Source: Oscillospiraceae bacterium (GTDB lineage Bacteria; Bacillota; Clostridia; Oscillospirales; Acutalibacteraceae). Taken from it: a stretch of 9,439 nt of DNA. Made by a program: the position numbers and the translations under genes. The notes under the pieces were generated by a model. It saw only the letters and a program-made list of their open reading frames with translations, had not been told where the DNA came from and ran no database searches. Every line of letters starts with the position of its first letter. The first letter of the stretch is position 1. This document shows positions 1 to 7,581 of the stretch, one piece after another. The stretch covers positions 1-9,439 of the forward strand of contig CADBMQ010000131.1 in the NCBI GenBank assembly GCA_902795765.1, given 5' to 3'.

Positions 1-2961
1 GAATATATCGCAAAAATTCTCCGTTACGAGCGACCTGACGCAATCGTTCCGGGTATTGGTGGACAAACAGGTCTTAACCTTGCAATGCAGTTAGAGAGAA
101 AGGGTATTCTCAAAGAGTGCGGAGTTCAGTTGCTCGGCACTTCAAGTGAGAGTATCGAACGAGCAGAGGACCGTGAGCTTTTCAAAGAGATGTGCGAGTC
201 TATCGGTGAACCCGTTATTCCGTCAGAAATCACATATAGCATTGACGAGGCAAAATTGGCGGCAGAGCGTATCGGCTACCCTGTTGTACTTCGCCCTGCG
301 TTCACACTCGGCGGTACAGGTGGCGGTTTCGCAAACAACGAAGATGAGCTTATTGAAATCGGTATGAATGCGTTCAAGCTCTCTCCTGTTCATCAGGTGC
401 TTATCGAAAAGAGTGTTAAAGGATATAAAGAAATTGAGTTTGAGGTTATGCGTGACTCGAATGACCACGCAATCACAATCTGCGGTATGGAAAATGTTGA
501 TCCCGTTGGTGTTCATACAGGTGACTCGGTTGTTGTCGCACCGATTTTGTCACTCAACGACCACGATCTTAAAATGCTTAATGATAGTGCAATTAAAATC
601 ATTCGTGAACTCAAAATCGAGGGTGGTTGTAACGTTCAGTTTGCACTCAACCCGACAAGCAGTGAATATTTCCTTATCGAAGTAAATCCCCGTGTATCCC
701 GTTCGTCTGCACTCGCATCGAAAGCGAGCGGATACCCGATTGCACGAGTTACTGCGAAAATCGCACTTGGTATGGCTCTCGAAGATATTCCCGTTGCAGG
801 TGGTACTGCCGCAATCGAGCCGAGTCTTGATTATATTGTTGCAAAATTCCCACGCTTCCCGTTTGATAAATTCGCATCTGCACCGAATACACTCGGCACA
901 CAGATGAAAGCAACAGGCGAAGTTATGAGCATCGGTGCAACACTTGACGAGTGTTTCTTAAAAGCAGTTCGTTCGCTCGAAACAGGTGTTTGCCACTTGT
1001 ATATGAAGAAGTTCGATAATATGAGCGAGAGCGACTTGTTCGACTATATCAAGGAGTTCAAGGATGATACAATCTTCGCAATAACCGAACTTTTGCGTCG
1101 TGGAGTCAGCATTGAAAAGTTGCACGAATGTACAATGATAACCGAACTTTTCCTTGAATGTATCAAGAAAATCGTAGATGCAGAAAATGCACTCAAATCA
1201 AATCGTGATGACGAAACACTCAAAATGGCTAAAAAGATGGGCTTCTCCGATGAGTTCATCGCAAACCTTTGGGGTGTTGATGAAATCGCAGTTTACAATC
1301 AACGCAAATCGGCAGGTATAATCCCTGTTTTCCGTATGGTTGACACTCTCCACACAGGCAAGTACATCGCATATCTCTACTCAACTTATAATAGTGAAGA
1401 TAATCAGTCTCGTCTTACCGACAAAAAGAAGATTATTGTGCTTGGTGCAGGTCCTATCCGTATCGGTCAGGGTGTCGAATTTGACTACTCAACCGTTCAC
1501 GCAGTACAGACAATCAAGCGTGCAGGTTATGAGGCTATCATCATAAACAACAACCCCGAAACAGTTTCAACCGACTACACAACGGCAGATAAACTCTATT
1601 TCGAGCCACTCACGCCCGAAGATGTAATGGCAATCATCGACTTCGAGCAGCCCGAAGGTGTAATCGCTTCTCTCGGTGGTCAAACTGCAATCAACTTGGC
1701 TCAACCGCTTATGGATAGAGGAGTTAAGATTATCGGTACCGATTGCGAGGCAATCGAGCGTGCCGAAAACCGTGACAGCTTCGAGAAAATTCTCGTTGAG
1801 TTGAACATTCCGCAGCCAAAGGGCAGGGCAGTTACAAAAATCGAAGACGGTGTAAGCGCTGCCGCTGAAATCGGCTATCCTGTTTTGGTTCGTCCGTCAT
1901 TCGTACTTGGCGGTCGTGCAATGCAGATTGTTGCAGACGAGAGCCAACTTCGTCACTATCTCAAAACTGCCGTTGAAATTGACGCAGACAAGCCTGTACT
2001 TGTTGATAAGTACATTCAAGGCAAGGAAGTTGAAGTTGACGCAATCTGTGACGGCAGAAACGTGTTTGTTCCTGGCATTATGGAGCTTGTTGAAAGAACA
2101 GGCGTTCACTCGGGCGACTCAATCAGCGTTTACCCGACATTCTCAATATCCGATAAAGTAAAGGGCACAATTTTGCAGTATGCAAAGAAGCTCGGACTTG
2201 GAATTGGAATTAAAGGTCTTTACAATATTCAGTTCATTGTAGACGAAAATGACGATGTTTATATTATCGAGGTTAATCCCCGTTCATCAAGAACAGTTCC
2301 GTTCCTTTCAAAGTCAACAGGTTATAGCCTTGCTGACATCGCAACAGAGGTTATACTCGGCAAGTCACTCAAAGAGCAGGGCATTTTCGACATCTACCCC
2401 GATGAGAAAGATAGATATTATGTTAAAGTTCCTGTGTTCTCGTTCAACAAAATCAAGGGACTTGATGCGTATCTCTCGCCCGAAATGAAATCAACAGGCG
2501 AAGCAATCGGCTATGATGACAAACTTAATCGTGCGCTCTATAAGGCACTTCAAGCGGCAGGTATGCGTTTGCAAAACTACGGCACAGTTTTTGCAACTAT
2601 CGCAGACAAAGACAAGGAAGAGGCACTTCCGCTTATTCGTCGTTTCTATAATCTCGGATTTAATATCGAGGCTACTGAGGGTACGGCAAACTATCTCAAA
2701 GAAAACGGAATTCGCACTCACGTTCGCAAGAAAATTCGTGATGGTAGCGATGAAATACTCGATTGCGTGAGAAAAGGCTACGTTTCGTATGTTATCAATA
2801 CAAGTGAAGTCGGCTCGACCAATCAGCAGAGCGACGGCAAACAAATCCGTCAATGTGCGACTGAAAACAACGTAACAATCTTCACATCGCTCGATACAGT
2901 TCGTGTATTGCTCGACGTACTCGAAGAAACCACTCTCACAATTTCCACAATCGACGCATAA
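1..2961 (+). CDS. carB: Carbamoyl-phosphate synthase large subunit, 5'-truncated by window
   Basis: The reading frame is open from base 1 and matches CarB from about E. coli residue 72, so roughly 70 N-terminal residues lie off the left edge; 986 residues are visible. CarB makes carbamoyl phosphate from bicarbonate, two ATP and ammonia channelled from the CarA glutaminase, feeding pyrimidine and arginine synthesis. Both homologous halves are present. The first ATP-grasp half has GGQT at visible residues 20-23 and EVNPR at 227-231. The second half opens with VLGAGPIRIGQGVEFDYS near 480 and has its own GGQT and EVNPR (757-761). The last ~125 residues form the MGS-like allosteric domain, which binds UMP and other effectors in characterised enzymes. 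The ATG at 85 is internal, because homology continues upstream of it. There are no frameshifts. carA is probably just upstream, by analogy with Bacillus. Confidence 0.97.
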   Translation, partial: EYIAKILRYERPDAIVPGIGGQTGLNLAMQLERKGILKECGVQLLGTSSESIERAEDRELFKEMCESIGEPVIPSEITYSIDEAKLAAERIGYPVVLRPAFTLGGTGGGFANNEDELIEIGMNAFKLSPVHQVLIEKSVKGYKEIEFEVMRDSNDHAITICGMENVDPVGVHTGDSVVVAPILSLNDHDLKMLNDSAIKIIRELKIEGGCNVQFALNPTSSEYFLIEVNPRVSRSSALASKASGYPIARVTAKIALGMALEDIPVAGGTAAIEPSLDYIVAKFPRFPFDKFASAPNTLGTQMKATGEVMSIGATLDECFLKAVRSLETGVCHLYMKKFDNMSESDLFDYIKEFKDDTIFAITELLRRGVSIEKLHECTMITELFLECIKKIVDAENALKSNRDDETLKMAKKMGFSDEFIANLWGVDEIAVYNQRKSAGIIPVFRMVDTLHTGKYIAYLYSTYNSEDNQSRLTDKKKIIVLGAGPIRIGQGVEFDYSTVHAVQTIKRAGYEAIIINNNPETVSTDYTTADKLYFEPLTPEDVMAIIDFEQPEGVIASLGGQTAINLAQPLMDRGVKIIGTDCEAIERAENRDSFEKILVELNIPQPKGRAVTKIEDGVSAAAEIGYPVLVRPSFVLGGRAMQIVADESQLRHYLKTAVEIDADKPVLVDKYIQGKEVEVDAICDGRNVFVPGIMELVERTGVHSGDSISVYPTFSISDKVKGTILQYAKKLGLGIGIKGLYNIQFIVDENDDVYIIEVNPRSSRTVPFLSKSTGYSLADIATEVILGKSLKEQGIFDIYPDEKDRYYVKVPVFSFNKIKGLDAYLSPEMKSTGEAIGYDDKLNRALYKALQAAGMRLQNYGTVFATIADKDKEEALPLIRRFYNLGFNIEATEGTANYLKENGIRTHVRKKIRDGSDEILDCVRKGYVSYVINTSEVGSTNQQSDGKQIRQCATENNVTIFTSLDTVRVLLDVLEETTLTISTIDA

Positions 2962-2969
2962 AAGCGTAC

Positions 2970-2985
2970 AGGAGGAAAGATTTTG
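2970..2985 (+). promoter_or_regulatory. pyrK ribosome binding site fixing a TTG start
   Basis: A strong AGGAGG at 2970-2975 is followed after 7 bases by TTG at 2983. No ATG in this frame is suitably placed before the conserved N-terminus begins, so TTG is the likely start codon of pyrK. Confidence 0.8.
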
Positions 2986-3714
2986 GAACAGGTAAAACTT
3001 GAAATTATCGAAAATAAACCGATTACTGACTCGGTTTTTCAAATGAAACTCAAAGGTAATATAAGTGGTGTGACAAACGCAGGTCAGTTTGTCAATATCA
3101 AGCTTGATGGACTGTATCTGCGCCGTCCCATTTCAGTTTGCGACTATGAAAATGACACGCTCACAATAGTCTACAAAGTTGTCGGCAAGGGAACAGAGCA
3201 GATGAGCCAAATGACGAGCGGTTCACTCGATGTTCTCACGGGACTCGGCAACGGATACAACATTGATAACAATGCACAGAATGTGTTGTTGCTTGGTGGT
3301 GGAGTTGGCGTTCCGCCACTCTATAACCTTGCGAAAAAACTTATAAATAGCGGCAAAAAAGTCTGCGTGATACTTGGCTTCAACACCAAAAGCGAAGTAT
3401 TCTATGAAAACGAGTTTAAAGAGCTTGGTGCGGATGTGACAGTTGCAACGGCAGACGGCTCTTATGGAGTCAAAGGCTTCGTGACCGATGCAATTCCCGA
3501 AAATTATGACTATTTCTATACCTGCGGACCTGAGCCAATGCTCAAAGCTGTCTATAAATTCACAAAAACTTCGGGGCAATTCAGCTTTGAAGAACGAATG
3601 GGTTGCGGTTTTGGTGCTTGTATGGGTTGCTCGTGCAAAACTTTGACAGGCTACAAACGAATTTGCAAAGACGGTCCTGTGCTTGAAAAGGAGGAGATTT
3701 TATGGGAAGATTAA
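2983..3714 (+). CDS. pyrK: Dihydroorotate dehydrogenase B electron-transfer subunit PyrK
   Basis: This 243-residue protein is close to the usual PyrK length. In type 1B dihydroorotate dehydrogenase it carries FAD and a [2Fe-2S] cluster and passes electrons from the FMN of PyrD to NAD+. The ferredoxin-reductase-like FAD domain has RRPISV at residues 47-52. The nucleotide domain has LLLGGGVGVPPLY around 102-114 and CGPEPM at 181-186. The C-terminal cluster motif supplies Cys208, Cys213, Cys216 and Cys228 (C-x4-C-x2-C-x11-C), with an extra Cys218. The gene starts 21 bases after carB and overlaps pyrD by 13 bases, so the two subunits are likely translationally coupled and made in matched amounts. 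The TTG start rests on the preceding AGGAGG. Confidence 0.96.
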   Translation: MEQVKLEIIENKPITDSVFQMKLKGNISGVTNAGQFVNIKLDGLYLRRPISVCDYENDTLTIVYKVVGKGTEQMSQMTSGSLDVLTGLGNGYNIDNNAQNVLLLGGGVGVPPLYNLAKKLINSGKKVCVILGFNTKSEVFYENEFKELGADVTVATADGSYGVKGFVTDAIPENYDYFYTCGPEPMLKAVYKFTKTSGQFSFEERMGCGFGACMGCSCKTLTGYKRICKDGPVLEKEEILWED

Positions 3715-4613
3715 ACGTTTCTCTTTGTGGAATATCGCTCGATAATCCCGTAATTCCTGCATCGGGTACATTCGGCTTCGGCTATGAATTTGCCGAACTC
3801 TACGATATAAATTGTCTTGGCACTTTCTCGTTCAAGGGTACAACAAAAGACGCTCGTTTTGGCAATCTGACTCCGAGAATTGCAGAATGTACTGCGGGTA
3901 TGATAAACGCAGTAGGACTTCAAAATCCGGGTGTTGATGCGGTTATTTCAAATGAACTTCCGAAGCTCCAAAAGTGCTTTAATAAACCTGTTATGGCGAA
4001 TGTTAGCGGATTTTCTGTTGAAGACTACGCATATACCTGCGAGAAACTTGATAAGTGTGAGCAGGTCGGTTGGCTCGAAGTGAATGTAAGCTGCCCGAAT
4101 GTTCACGGCGGTGGTATGAGTTTCGGCACACAGCCCGAAGTAGCGGCAGAGGTTGTTCGCAAGGTCAAAGCAGTCACAACAAAGCCTGTAATTGTCAAGT
4201 TGTCGCCAAATGTTACTGACATTGTCGCAATCGCAAAAGCATGTGAAGACGCAGGCGCAGACGGCATCAGCCTTATCAATACATTACTCGGAATGCGAAT
4301 TAACCTTAAAACTCGCAAACCTGTAATCAAAAATAAAATGGGTGGTTTTTCAGGTTCGGCAATTTTCCCTGTTGCACTTCGGATGGTGTATCAGGTGTCG
4401 CAGGCAGTCAGCATTCCCGTTGTCGGAATGGGTGGCGTAAGTTCGGCAGAGGATGTAATCGAAATGATGCTTGCAGGTGCAACCGCAGTTGAAATCGGTG
4501 CGGCGAATCTTGTCGATCCGTTTGCCTGCCGTGATATAATCAACGACCTTGAAAAAACTATGGATAAGTATAATATTAAAAATTTAAGTGATATAATAGG
4601 AGGCGCACACTAA
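3702..4613 (+). CDS. pyrD: Dihydroorotate dehydrogenase B catalytic subunit (class 1B)
   Basis: This 303-residue FMN protein oxidises dihydroorotate to orotate. It is class 1B rather than the quinone-linked class 2, shown by the adjacent pyrK, the lack of an N-terminal membrane segment, and the catalytic Cys131 in NVSCPN (128-133), where class 2 enzymes use serine. Other conserved elements are SGTFGFG (21-27), SFKGTT with Lys45, Lys166, NTLLG (193-197), GGFSGSA (214-220) and the FMN phosphate-binding GMGGV (242-246) and GAANL (266-270). Its AAGGAGGAG ribosome binding site (3688-3696) lies inside the end of pyrK, 5 bases before ATG. The stop overlaps the pyrF start by one base (TAATG). It should form a PyrD2-PyrK2 heterotetramer, by analogy with the Lactococcus enzyme. 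Confidence 0.97.
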   Translation: MGRLNVSLCGISLDNPVIPASGTFGFGYEFAELYDINCLGTFSFKGTTKDARFGNLTPRIAECTAGMINAVGLQNPGVDAVISNELPKLQKCFNKPVMANVSGFSVEDYAYTCEKLDKCEQVGWLEVNVSCPNVHGGGMSFGTQPEVAAEVVRKVKAVTTKPVIVKLSPNVTDIVAIAKACEDAGADGISLINTLLGMRINLKTRKPVIKNKMGGFSGSAIFPVALRMVYQVSQAVSIPVVGMGGVSSAEDVIEMMLAGATAVEIGAANLVDPFACRDIINDLEKTMDKYNIKNLSDIIGGAH

Positions 4614-5311
4614 TGGGCAAGGACGTAATTATTGCTTGCGATTTCGCAAGTGCAGAAAAGACTTTTGAATTTTTGGATAAATTCACGGGCAGAAAGCCGT
4701 TTGTTAAAATCGGTATGGAACTGTTCTATGCGGCAGGTCCCGAAATCGTTCGTGAAATCAAACGCAGAGGTCACAAAATCTTCCTCGACTTGAAACTCCA
4801 CGACATTCCGAACACAGTTAAAAAGGCAATGGCAGTTTTGTCGGGACTTGATGTTGATGTTTGCAATCTCCACGCAGGTGGCACAAGCGCTATGATGACA
4901 GCGGCACTCGAAGGACTCACAAGAGCAGACGGCACTCGTCCGTTGCTCATCGCAGTAACTCAACTCACATCGACCGACCAACAGTCTATGGAGCGTGACC
5001 TTCTCATCAAAGAGCCGATTGACGAGGTTGTAATGCACTACGCAGAAACTGCTAAAAACGCAGGACTTGACGGCGTTGTATGCTCGCCACTTGAAGCAGG
5101 CAAGGTACACGAGCGTTGCGGTGCAGACTTCTTGACGGTAACACCGGGTGTTCGTTTTGCAGATGGCGAAGTTGGTGACCAAAAGCGTGTTATGACACCT
5201 GCTGATGCTAAAAAAGTCGGCTCGGATTACATTGTTGTAGGTAGACCTATCACTCAGGCGGCAGACCCTGTTGCGGCTTACGAGAGATGCGTCAGCGAAT
5301 TTGTAGATTAA
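4613..5311 (+). CDS. pyrF: Orotidine 5'-phosphate decarboxylase
   Basis: This 232-residue cytoplasmic TIM-barrel enzyme decarboxylates OMP to UMP, the last step of the pathway. The short form is typical of Bacillota. The catalytic lysine/aspartate network is intact: Lys32 in VKIGMELF, and Asp59, Lys61 and Asp64 in [11 protein letters not shown]. The phosphate-gripping residues are also present: PGVR with Arg181, Gln190, and Arg211 in VVGRPI. Translation starts at ATG 4613, sharing one base with the pyrD stop. AGGAGG at 4598-4603 sits 9 bases upstream, so reinitiation after pyrD is likely. Confidence 0.98.
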   Translation: MGKDVIIACDFASAEKTFEFLDKFTGRKPFVKIGMELFYAAGPEIVREIKRRGHKIFLDLKLHDIPNTVKKAMAVLSGLDVDVCNLHAGGTSAMMTAALEGLTRADGTRPLLIAVTQLTSTDQQSMERDLLIKEPIDEVVMHYAETAKNAGLDGVVCSPLEAGKVHERCGADFLTVTPGVRFADGEVGDQKRVMTPADAKKVGSDYIVVGRPITQAADPVAAYERCVSEFVD

Positions 5312-5326
5312 GAAAGGACGAAAATT

Positions 5327-5962
5327 ATGGAACTCAACATTCAAATTGCAAAGGATTTGCTTAAAATCAAGGCGGTATTTTTCCGCCCCGAAGAGCCGTT
5401 CACATGGGCGAGCGGTATCAAAAGCCCTGTTTACTGCGACAACCGTCTTACACTCACAGCACCCGATGTGCGTGACGATGTTGAAAACGGACTTGCAACT
5501 TTAATAAAAGAAAACTATCCCGATGCAGAAGTGCTTATGGGCACATCAACCGCAGGTATTGCTCATGCGGCAATCACCGCTCATATTATGGGACTTCCTA
5601 TGGGCTATGTTCGTTCGGGCGCAAAAGACCACGGCAGACAGAACAGAATCGAGGGTAAACTTGAAAAAGGGCAGAAGGTTGTCGTTGTTGAAGATTTAAT
5701 TTCAACAGGTGGCAGCGTTATCGAAGTTGTAGACGCACTCCGTGAGGCAGGCGCAGAGGTTTTGGGTATTGTTTCAATCTTCACCTACGGTATGCAAAAA
5801 GGTATCGACCGTCTTGCATCGGCAAATGTTAAAAACGTGTCGCTCACAAACTTCGACTGCATTGCAGAAGTTGCCGCAGACGATGGATATATCAAACCCG
5901 AGGATGTTCAAAGACTTATTGCATTCCGCAATAATCCTTCGGACGAGAGTTGGATTAAGTAA
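5327..5962 (+). CDS. pyrE: Orotate phosphoribosyltransferase
   Basis: This 211-residue type I phosphoribosyltransferase joins orotate and PRPP to make OMP, which neighbouring PyrF then decarboxylates. The PRPP-binding motif [13 protein letters not shown] lies at residues 118-130. The mobile catalytic loop carries Lys100-Asp101-His102-Gly103. The substrate region [16 protein letters not shown] near 25-40 matches the longer Bacillus-like OPRT form. The active enzyme is normally a dimer that shares the loop across subunits. The gene follows pyrF after 15 bases, with AAAGGA (5313-5318) 8 bases before ATG. No missing key residue was noticed. Confidence 0.98.
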   Translation: MELNIQIAKDLLKIKAVFFRPEEPFTWASGIKSPVYCDNRLTLTAPDVRDDVENGLATLIKENYPDAEVLMGTSTAGIAHAAITAHIMGLPMGYVRSGAKDHGRQNRIEGKLEKGQKVVVVEDLISTGGSVIEVVDALREAGAEVLGIVSIFTYGMQKGIDRLASANVKNVSLTNFDCIAEVAADDGYIKPEDVQRLIAFRNNPSDESWIK

Positions 5963-5964
5963 TC

Positions 5965-5980
5965 GGAGTTGAAGAATATG
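5965..5980 (+). promoter_or_regulatory. pyrB ribosome binding site favouring ATG 5978 over TTG 5969
   Basis: The only Shine-Dalgarno-like sequence is GGAG at 5965-5968. It directly abuts an in-frame TTG at 5969, leaving no spacer, but lies 9 bases before ATG 5978. The ATG start is therefore preferred and shortens the protein by three residues. Confidence 0.75.
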
Positions 5981-6898
5981 AGAAGTCTTATAGACGTTAC
6001 CGAACTTTCAACAAGCGAATTGGAATTGCTTGTTAAAACGGCACTTGATATAATAGACAATCCCGAAAAGTATGCCGAAATGTGTCACGGCAAGAAACTT
6101 GCAACCTTGTTTTTTGAGCCGTCAACCCGTACCCGACTTTCATTTGAAGCGGCTATGTACGAACTTGGCGGAAATGTTCTGAGCGTGACCGATGCGGCGG
6201 CATCGAGTGCGTCAAAGGGCGAAAGCGTTGCCGATACGGCTAAGGTTGTGTCTTGCTATGCAGATATAATCGCAATGCGCCACCCGAAAGAGGGCGCAGC
6301 ATTTGTTGCGGCAAAAAACGCAGATGTTCCCGTTATCAATGCAGGTGACGGTGGACATTGCCACCCGACTCAAACACTCGCAGATTTGCTCACAATCTAC
6401 CGCAACAAAGGCAGATTTGACAGTCTTACAGTCGGTCTTTGCGGTGACTTGAAATTCGGTAGAACCGTCCACTCGCTCATAAACGCACTTTCTCGTTATG
6501 CGAATATGAAGTTTGTGCTAATTTCTCCCGAAGAGCTGAAACTCCCTCGCTATGTGAAAACGCAGTCGATAAAGCAAAAGGGCATTCCGTATGAGCAGAC
6601 AACAAGTCTTGAAGAAGCGCTGCCTAATTTGGACGTGCTTTATATGACACGAGTTCAAAGAGAGCGTTTCTTCAACGAAGAGGACTATCTTCGCTTGAAA
6701 GACAGTTACATTCTCACACCCGACAAGATGAAACTTGCGAAACCCGATTTGTGCGTAATGCACCCGTTGCCGAGAGTGAACGAAATCAGCGTAGCAGTTG
6801 ACAAAGACCCTCGTGCGAAGTATTTTGAACAGGTTTCAAACGGCAAATATATGAGAATGGCACTTATTTTAATGCTGTTGGGGGTAATTGGCGAATGA
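5978..6898 (+). CDS. pyrB: Aspartate carbamoyltransferase catalytic chain
   Basis: This 306-residue protein condenses carbamoyl phosphate with L-aspartate, the committed pyrimidine step. The length fits the family (about 305-311). The carbamoyl-phosphate loop [13 protein letters not shown] includes STRTR at residues 49-53. The 80s loop supplies Lys80 in SASKGES. Further conserved elements are MRHP with Arg101, HPTQTL from 129, [15 protein letters not shown] and the HPLPR loop (262-266). Because pyrI follows directly with an ATGA overlap, the enzyme is probably an allosteric dodecamer of two catalytic trimers and three regulatory dimers, like E. coli PyrBI, rather than the unregulated Bacillus-type trimer. 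The gene starts 15 bases after pyrE. Confidence 0.97.
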   Translation: MRSLIDVTELSTSELELLVKTALDIIDNPEKYAEMCHGKKLATLFFEPSTRTRLSFEAAMYELGGNVLSVTDAAASSASKGESVADTAKVVSCYADIIAMRHPKEGAAFVAAKNADVPVINAGDGGHCHPTQTLADLLTIYRNKGRFDSLTVGLCGDLKFGRTVHSLINALSRYANMKFVLISPEELKLPRYVKTQSIKQKGIPYEQTTSLEEALPNLDVLYMTRVQRERFFNEEDYLRLKDSYILTPDKMKLAKPDLCVMHPLPRVNEISVAVDKDPRAKYFEQVSNGKYMRMALILMLLGVIGE

Positions 6899-7308
6899 AT
6901 ATAGATTCGATTAAAAACGGCGTAGTTATCGACCACATTATGGCAGGAAAGGGTATGCAGTTGTATGACCTTTTAAATCTCGACTCGCTTGACGCATCGG
7001 TTGCGATTATCAAAAATGTTCAAAGTAAGCGACTCGGCAAAAAGGACATTATTAAGATTGACGCAGATATCAACCTTGATACCGATGTTATCGGCTATGT
7101 AGACCCCGAAGCTACTGTTAATGTGATAAAAAACGGCGAGCTTGTTGAGAAGAAGTCGATAAATCTTCCGAAAACGCTTACGAATGTTATAAAATGCCGA
7201 AATCCCCGTTGTATAACATCGACCGAGCAGGAACTCGATCAGGTGTTCAATCTGGTTGATGAAAAGAACAAGATTTATCGTTGTATCTACTGCGAAACAC
7301 AGGCGTAA
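6895..7308 (+). CDS. pyrI: Aspartate carbamoyltransferase regulatory chain
   Basis: This 137-residue protein binds nucleotide effectors (CTP, UTP and ATP in E. coli) and holds catalytic trimers together. The N-terminal allosteric domain contains VIDHI with Asp13-His14, matching the effector-contacting Asp19-His20 of E. coli. The C-terminal domain has the structural zinc site Cys101, Cys106, Cys130 and Cys133 (C-x4-C ... C-x2-C), which contacts PyrB. It is shorter than the 153-residue E. coli chain, mainly after the last zinc cysteine, where only four residues follow. Its ATG overlaps the pyrB stop by 4 bases (ATGA). Only a weak GGGGG (6880-6884) serves as ribosome binding site, which suggests dependence on pyrB translation. 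It is the last visible gene of the pyrimidine operon. Confidence 0.96.
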   Translation: MNIDSIKNGVVIDHIMAGKGMQLYDLLNLDSLDASVAIIKNVQSKRLGKKDIIKIDADINLDTDVIGYVDPEATVNVIKNGELVEKKSINLPKTLTNVIKCRNPRCITSTEQELDQVFNLVDEKNKIYRCIYCETQA

Positions 7309-7335
7309 ATTTTTAAAATCCACACCTTAATTTAC

Positions 7336-7365
7336 TTGACATCAAGGGTGCAAAGGTGGTATAAT
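7336..7365 (+). promoter_or_regulatory. Sigma-A promoter for the purE operon
   Basis: A perfect TTGACA (7336-7341) and perfect TATAAT (7360-7365) are separated by 18 bases, with a TGG extended -10 at 7357-7359. Transcription should start near G7372, right at the riboswitch P1 helix. Such a strong promoter fits control mainly at the level of termination. It lies 27 bases after pyrI, so the purine genes form a separate unit. Confidence 0.88.
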
Positions 7366-7368
7366 ATG

Positions 7369-7511
7369 TATGTTCCGTAACTGACGGATTATGCGGAAAA
7401 CGCAAGGGGAGCGGAACATATATGGATATTAAAGCCAAAAAACAATAAATATATTTTCGTCATAAATTATATATCAATTATGGTATTTAATATTAGTCGA
7501 CCGTCTGGGCT
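7369..7511 (+). promoter_or_regulatory. ZTP riboswitch (pfl motif) upstream of purE
   Basis: The leader fits the ZTP/pfl aptamer. P1 pairs 7369-7377 with 7412-7420 (TATGTTCCG/CGGAACATA, 9 bp). The conserved internal segment GTAACTGACGG follows. P2 pairs TGCG 7392-7395 with CGCA 7401-7404 around a GAAAA loop. The hallmark GGGGAGCG runs 7406-7413. After a long AU-rich linker comes CCGTCTGGGC (7501-7510). The pseudoknot is GACGG 7383-7387 with CCGTC 7501-7505, all Watson-Crick. A short P3 can pair AGTC 7495-7498 with GGCT 7508-7511. This class senses ZTP/ZMP, the AICAR nucleotides that build up when 10-formyl-tetrahydrofolate is short, and commonly controls purine and folate genes, which agrees with purE downstream. 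Identification is by motif and pairing read by eye. Confidence 0.93.
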
Positions 7512-7553
7512 CACTTGAACCATCTGGAACAAGTGCGCCCTTTTTGTTTTTTT
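7507..7553 (+). terminator. Intrinsic terminator, expression platform of the ZTP riboswitch
   Basis: GGGC 7507-7510 and CACTTG 7512-7517 pair with CAAGTG 7530-7535 and GCCC 7537-7540 across one T/C mismatch, with a 12-base loop. A T-rich run (TTTTTGTTTTTTT, 7541-7553) follows. The 5' strand GGGC(T) is also the 3' strand of aptamer P3 and abuts the pseudoknot, so the two folds exclude each other. Ligand binding should hold P3 and the pseudoknot together and let transcription continue into purE, giving an ON switch. Confidence 0.93.
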
Positions 7554-7563
7554 GTTAGATTTC

Positions 7564-7581
7564 AAAGGAGGCTTTGCTATG
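7564..7581 (+). promoter_or_regulatory. purE ribosome binding site fixing ATG 7579
   Basis: AAAGGAGG at 7564-7571 lies 7 bases before ATG 7579. An in-frame TTG at 7552 begins inside the terminator T-tract and has no ribosome binding site, so the ATG is the start. Confidence 0.9.

Noticed and set aside
85..2961. ATG 85 as the true start of carB
   Set aside because: The frame is open to base 1 and the upstream residues (including ERPDA and GGQT) match CarB, so the gene is simply cut by the window.
2491..3042. Antisense open frame (about 183 codons) opposite the carB 3' end
   Set aside because: It is antisense to the conserved MGS-like domain and the carB-pyrK junction, with no recognisable protein features; a codon-bias shadow.
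4592..4597. TATAAT just before pyrF as an internal promoter
   Set aside because: No -35-like hexamer is found about 17 bases upstream, and the site lies in AT-rich coding sequence at the end of pyrD.
4610..5344. Long antisense open frame (about 244 codons) opposite pyrF
   Set aside because: It lies entirely antisense to pyrF, is rich in Cys and Arg as expected from the complement of these codons, shows no recognisable domain, and has no separate promoter or ribosome binding site.
5969..5977. Upstream TTG start for pyrB
   Set aside because: It directly abuts the GGAG ribosome binding site, whereas ATG 5978 has a proper 9-base spacing.
7369..7553. 6S RNA or other stand-alone small RNA upstream of purE
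   Set aside because: The fold is not a long rod with a central bubble; the pfl hallmark sequences, the pseudoknot and the terminator overlap explain the region better as a ZTP riboswitch.
7552..7578. Upstream TTG start for purE
   Set aside because: It falls in the terminator T-tract, before the AAAGGAGG site, and adds residues that PurE proteins lack.
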